A stretch of 64,000 bases of DNA from Haemonchus contortus. Lineage: Eukaryota > Nematoda > Chromadorea > Rhabditida > Trichostrongylidae. The notes under the pieces are model-generated. The model saw only the letters and a program-made list of their open reading frames with translations. It was not told the DNA's origin and searched no databases. Made by a program: the position numbers and the translations under genes. The stretch lies in NCBI GenBank assembly GCA_000469685.2, contig LS997566.1:15011095-15075094 (forward strand), read 5' to 3'. Shown in pieces: positions 60,740 through 64,000 of this stretch; within the stretch, counting starts at the first letter, position 1, and each line of letters starts with the position of its first letter.

Positions 60740-60919
60740 ATGCCACGCCCTCCGTGATCGGGGTCCGGTCCTGCCACGCATCACAAGTGCCCCCATCTTG
60801 TTCCTTATACTCGCACCAAATTTGAACGTTCCAGGTCAACGGGAACAGGAGCTATGATTTTCTGGTTGGACATACACATCGACACACACAAACAGATAAG
60901 CGCGTAATATATAGTAGGA
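60740..60919 (-). mobile_element. Helitron 5' segment
   Basis: The minus-strand start at 60919 is TCCTACTATATATTACGCGC. A short GT/GA run follows, then 'aatcatagctcctgttcccg', 'aacgttcaaatttggtgcgag' and 'ggaccggaccccgatcacgg', the shared internal units. The left border is unclear. Confidence 0.5.
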
Positions 60920-62865
60920 CGTTTCTTAGTATAATACGTGATGATAGAGTGGCAGAAAAGTACAATGACAAGGGCCATTTGGGAAAAATCAAACGTTTGC
61001 ATTCCTTGCCTCATAATCACATCGACTACGATTTTAGTATTTGCAAGTCAATAAGGGATCACGTTTTTTTCCATTTCGATGCCAGCTTCCAGAAGATCGA
61101 CCTGACTGTCAATTATCCCAGTACCTCAGCGAAGAATTTATGCTCAGGATGATGAAACAAGGGTCCAAACATTGACTTTCTAAGTGCGAGAGCATGAGCG
61201 CGCGCCGACAAGAAATCGTAATTTTCGCGTAACTGGGTGGGCTCTCCTTAGAAGTGGCACCGGTCGCTCGCCAAATACTGATGTTAAATCTGCAGAAGTG
61301 TATTAGCCCAAAAGTCTTACCGAATGGATCAACGCAAGTGCCATTACTGTTGCAGCGCCTCAGGCACATAGATCCTTGACCACTAAGACCTTAAAGTTCA
61401 AATTCGTTAGTTGTAGAGGTGGCAGGACGAGAACACTGATGGTGAGGAGCAGGATTGTACTAGGCCACAGGGAGCAAAGTGCGCAAAGATTGTAATTTCT
61501 GCCCCTCGCGTTTCAATTCGGTTTGGCGGCAGCCATATAATAGAATGCCGATGGTAAATGACAGGAGCGGGCTTCGAACACAGGCGTAAGCAAAGAATAG
61601 GTAAAGGCGCTGTGGGGTGGAGGAGTGGAGGGTATGTGAAATCAGCGTGACCTGAGTTGAGTACGCTGTCAATTTGGAGTAATTGGGGAATGAACCGAGT
61701 CACTTCACATACAGGACTTGAACAGGACTCGCTTTTTTCTGATAATCAATGGCTCCCGATCTCTCGGACCAGAACATCTCACTTGGAGCGGAAGTTATCA
61801 CCGGGTCAACTGCAACATGGTCTCAGTAGTGTTGTGGATAAGAGTACTGTGCCCGGATAACAAAGTATTCGAATCCCGTCCGACGCCGAAGTTTCGTGCA
61901 TAACTCACCAACTCAGTGAAAATGATAGAGTCTGTCGCCAGCTGCCTGTGAAAATCTGAAGAAATCATGATACTCGAATGTGTGTTCATTTAAAGGCAGT
62001 GTTCACGAAAAAATTGTTTCGGAGATTTGCACATGGTTTGAATTCGAAGCCCCCTCTGATACCATTTGTGCAGGAATTAGGTCGGAAAACAGCTGGATAG
62101 GGCACGATAAGGCCAGGAACTTTGGGGGACGGGATGCCTCCGCTCCTCGCTAGGCTGGCTACGGGTTCGAATTTTCCTTCACAACTTTGGCACTGGAGCG
62201 AAGTTGGTGAAAAATCGATACGCAGGTTGGCAAATTGCCAGGAATGATCAGCTGGTCGACCGCCTCGTACAGGAGCTATTATTCGGCTGTTATTTCTATT
62301 ATTCGCGTATCGTTTGTTTTTTTTATTTGTTATTAATTTTTTACGGTAGCATTCTTCAACTATTCTCGTAAGTTTATTGAAGATTTTAACATATTTTGTG
62401 TAGATTATTGCATGCAAATGTTTTTTTTTATTTCAGAAACTCCGTTAGTTTCGATGTGTTGTCTGTATTGCGGACATTGCGTCGCGTTCGCACATTCCCG
62501 CACGAACACTCCCTAACCGTCGTTTTTTTAATGTGAAAGCCGTCCACTCCCCCTTTCCAGCTTTTTTTTGACCTTTGTATTTCTTTTTGTTCATCGTTTT
62601 TTGTGCTTGTTTCGTTGTTATCGCTTTATTCTAGAGTAGTCCTACCAATTCCCGTCAAAAAAGGGTACCGCAACTTTTTTGTAAACACTGCCTTTAAAGA
62701 CTAAACGCTTGTGGAAATGGAATAATTGTTAGTGATGATCAGATCATTAGAAGACGTTGTGGATGAAGGCGAAATAGTTCAGTGATTGTGTTCAATTGTT
62801 ATAGCCAGATGACGGAACTGCACCTTTTCAATAATTTCTTGCATGTAAATTTGGATAAAGGGTGG
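60920..62865. other. No recognisable gene; one tRNA-like fragment
   Basis: At about 61825-61880 a box A-like TGTTGTGGATAAGAG and a box B-like TATTCGAATCCCG occur at tRNA-like spacing. I cannot fold a cloverleaf, so a decayed SINE head is likelier than a tRNA gene. The remainder has short frames only. Confidence 0.35.
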
Positions 62866-63125
62866 TATGGTGGCAAATGACGCTCTCTCACGCAGGTGGT
62901 GGGTCGCGAGTTCGAATCCCGCTTCGATATCCGCCAGTGTATATACCAAGCCTTCCATCATTTCGGATTCGATAAATTAGTACCAAACCAGTTTGTCTGG
63001 GAGCATGAAAACACTGACTTGTACAACGACTGACCACCGCAATTCATTGTACAAAGGCCACATTCGCATTCAATACGTCACCGCGATTCCGGAATGCGTG
63101 AACGTCGATCAACGCTCCAAGAATT
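62866..63125 (+). mobile_element. tRNA-derived SINE
   Basis: Box A-like TGGTATGGTGGCAAATG (62872-62888) and box B GAGTTCGAATCCC (62908-62920) form a tRNA-like head. The body 'gggagcatgaaaacactgactt', 'cgactgaccaccgcaattcattgta' and 'ggccacattcgcattcaatacg' matches the copies at 42967 and 21849. Confidence 0.6.
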
Positions 63126-63422
63126 TAACCTTTTAGTTTTAATGAAATGTGGAATGCGCTGAGCGTTCAGCTTTGCCATGATAATGCTGCTTTCGCTAAC
63201 TTTCCATAACTGGAAAGCTGCTGAAAAGGATTGCGGTGCATACACCTCCTACGAATACCACGGATAAATATGACCGTACAGAAGACAGTCACACACAAAT
63301 ACTAAACACTTGCAAAACACAACACACTTGTTTTTTAGAGGTAACCAACATGAAGTTGAAGTTTAGCACGACATATTCTCCAAGTTTTACTGTTACGAAT
63401 TGACAACACGAACAGACGGTGG

Positions 63423-63515
63423 CTACTGACAGCAATAGGCGAAGTATGCACCACGACGACATTCGGCGCCTAGCGGACAGAACTGATGGTCACAAGACTT
63501 CCCAAGCATGATGGT
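63423..63515 (-). CDS. Terminal exon of a second lustrin-type Cys-rich gene
   Basis: 93 bp, the same length and phase as 29971-30063. It begins after acceptor GTTTCAG and reads LGKSCDHQFCPLGAECRRGAYFAYCCQ in two overlapping parts before TAG at 63425-63423. The pattern is C-x4-C-x5-C-x8-CC, and about 22 of 30 residues agree with the 30-kb exon. Upstream exons are uncertain: one minus frame near 63640-63725 (VNCAFGCSTTNITPKEAFC) ends at a GTGAGT donor but in another phase. Probably a paralogous gene mostly beyond the window. Confidence 0.6.
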   Translation of the reverse strand, partial: TIMLGKSCDHQFCPLGAECRRGAYFAYCCQ

Positions 63516-64000
63516 CTGAAACAGTCACTTTTTTCACATATAGTGGCGAACATTGAGTATCAGATACATTAAATCGTCTATTTTTTAGTTTTACCCTTGA
63601 TAAGCTTAGAGAGTACAACTCGTCCCTCTCTGTGAACTCACACTGAATAATACTCAAAGTAGAATGCACTACAGAAGGCTTCCTTAGGAGTAATGTTGGT
63701 CGTGGAGCACCCGAAGGCACAGTTCACGATGATTTTGGGATGCCCTCATTGAGTTGAAGAATGTAAGTGTCGATTCAGATTAGTGTATCGATGGCAAAAA
63801 AGGCGAGAAAAAAGCCTGCTCCATGAAAAAAGACTCTCTAAAAGTAATGGAAATAGAGATTGTACGAGATTACCACAAAGGGAATGGCATGAAAGGGCAT
63901 TTGGACGTGATTTCAGTCGTTGGAATCGCGCAAAGGGCTGCCTTGATCAAGTCGAAATTGTCTAAAACTGTCTTTCACTGTCGCCATGGGTCATATCAAG
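63516..64000. other. Probable intron and upstream part of the minus-strand gene
   Basis: Apart from the uncertain Cys-containing stretch at 63640-63725 no exon is recognisable. Confidence 0.35.

Noticed and set aside
60256..60839. Two overlapping minus-strand frames of 173 and 186 codons
   Set aside because: They run through Helitron internal units and a dispersed repeat; no domain in either frame.
61825..61880. Possible tRNA gene with box A and box B
   Set aside because: No acceptor or anticodon stem can be paired; a decayed SINE head explains it better.

Overview
The window looks like a transposon-dense intergenic and intronic region from a nematode genome. A parasitic strongylid such as a hookworm is my best guess. 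Three things point that way: short AG-ended introns with TTTTCAG/TTTTTAG acceptors, a nematode-style GH19 chitinase and a Kunitz plus lustrin-type Cys-rich secreted protein gene, and a mix of RTE-like LINEs, maT/mariner, Helitrons and Penelope-like elements (PLEs). There is no rRNA, no convincing true tRNA gene and no CRISPR array. The species assignment is inference.

Host genes. The best one is a complete 12-exon GH19 chitinase on the + strand (22568-28671, 459 codons), with a TATA box and an AATAAA signal. It converges tail to tail with a minus-strand gene (29971-32535, probably continuing upstream). That gene encodes a Kunitz domain, a lustrin-type Cys-rich domain and a short terminal half-domain. 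A second, paralogous copy of the terminal exon lies at 63423-63515. Two weaker secreted-protein candidates lie at 2266-2805 and 41419-41506.

Mobile DNA by region. 4-11 kb: nested non-autonomous Helitrons carrying (TG)n/(CA)n tracts of up to 1.2 kb. 11.3-16.8 kb: two nearly identical, intact 799-aa PLE proteins (reverse transcriptase plus GIY-YIG nuclease) arranged head to head as a 2.7-kb-armed palindrome, flanked by a 15-bp direct repeat and ending in hammerhead ribozymes. 22-28 kb: the chitinase introns hold a nested pair of MITEs and a deleted mariner. 34-41 kb: a PLE tail with a ribozyme, MITEs, a Helitron and an RTE-like LINE relic. 45-47 kb: a 0.5-kb-armed foldback. 48.3-53.8 kb: a decayed Helitron Rep/helicase gene on the minus strand, split by a 1278-bp DD37D mariner with TA target duplication. 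56.7-59.8 kb: a Helitron split by a second, diverged PLE that still carries a textbook hammerhead. 60-64 kb: Helitron ends and tRNA-derived SINEs.

How they fit together. The selfish elements supply the window's proteins for self-copying (RT, GIY-YIG, HUH Rep, helicase, transposase) and its structured RNAs (hammerheads). The host genes look secreted: chitin breakdown or remodelling, and a protease-inhibitor/cuticle-type protein. The most striking observations are the intact head-to-head PLE pair and the compensatory change in the hammerhead helix III between two PLE families.
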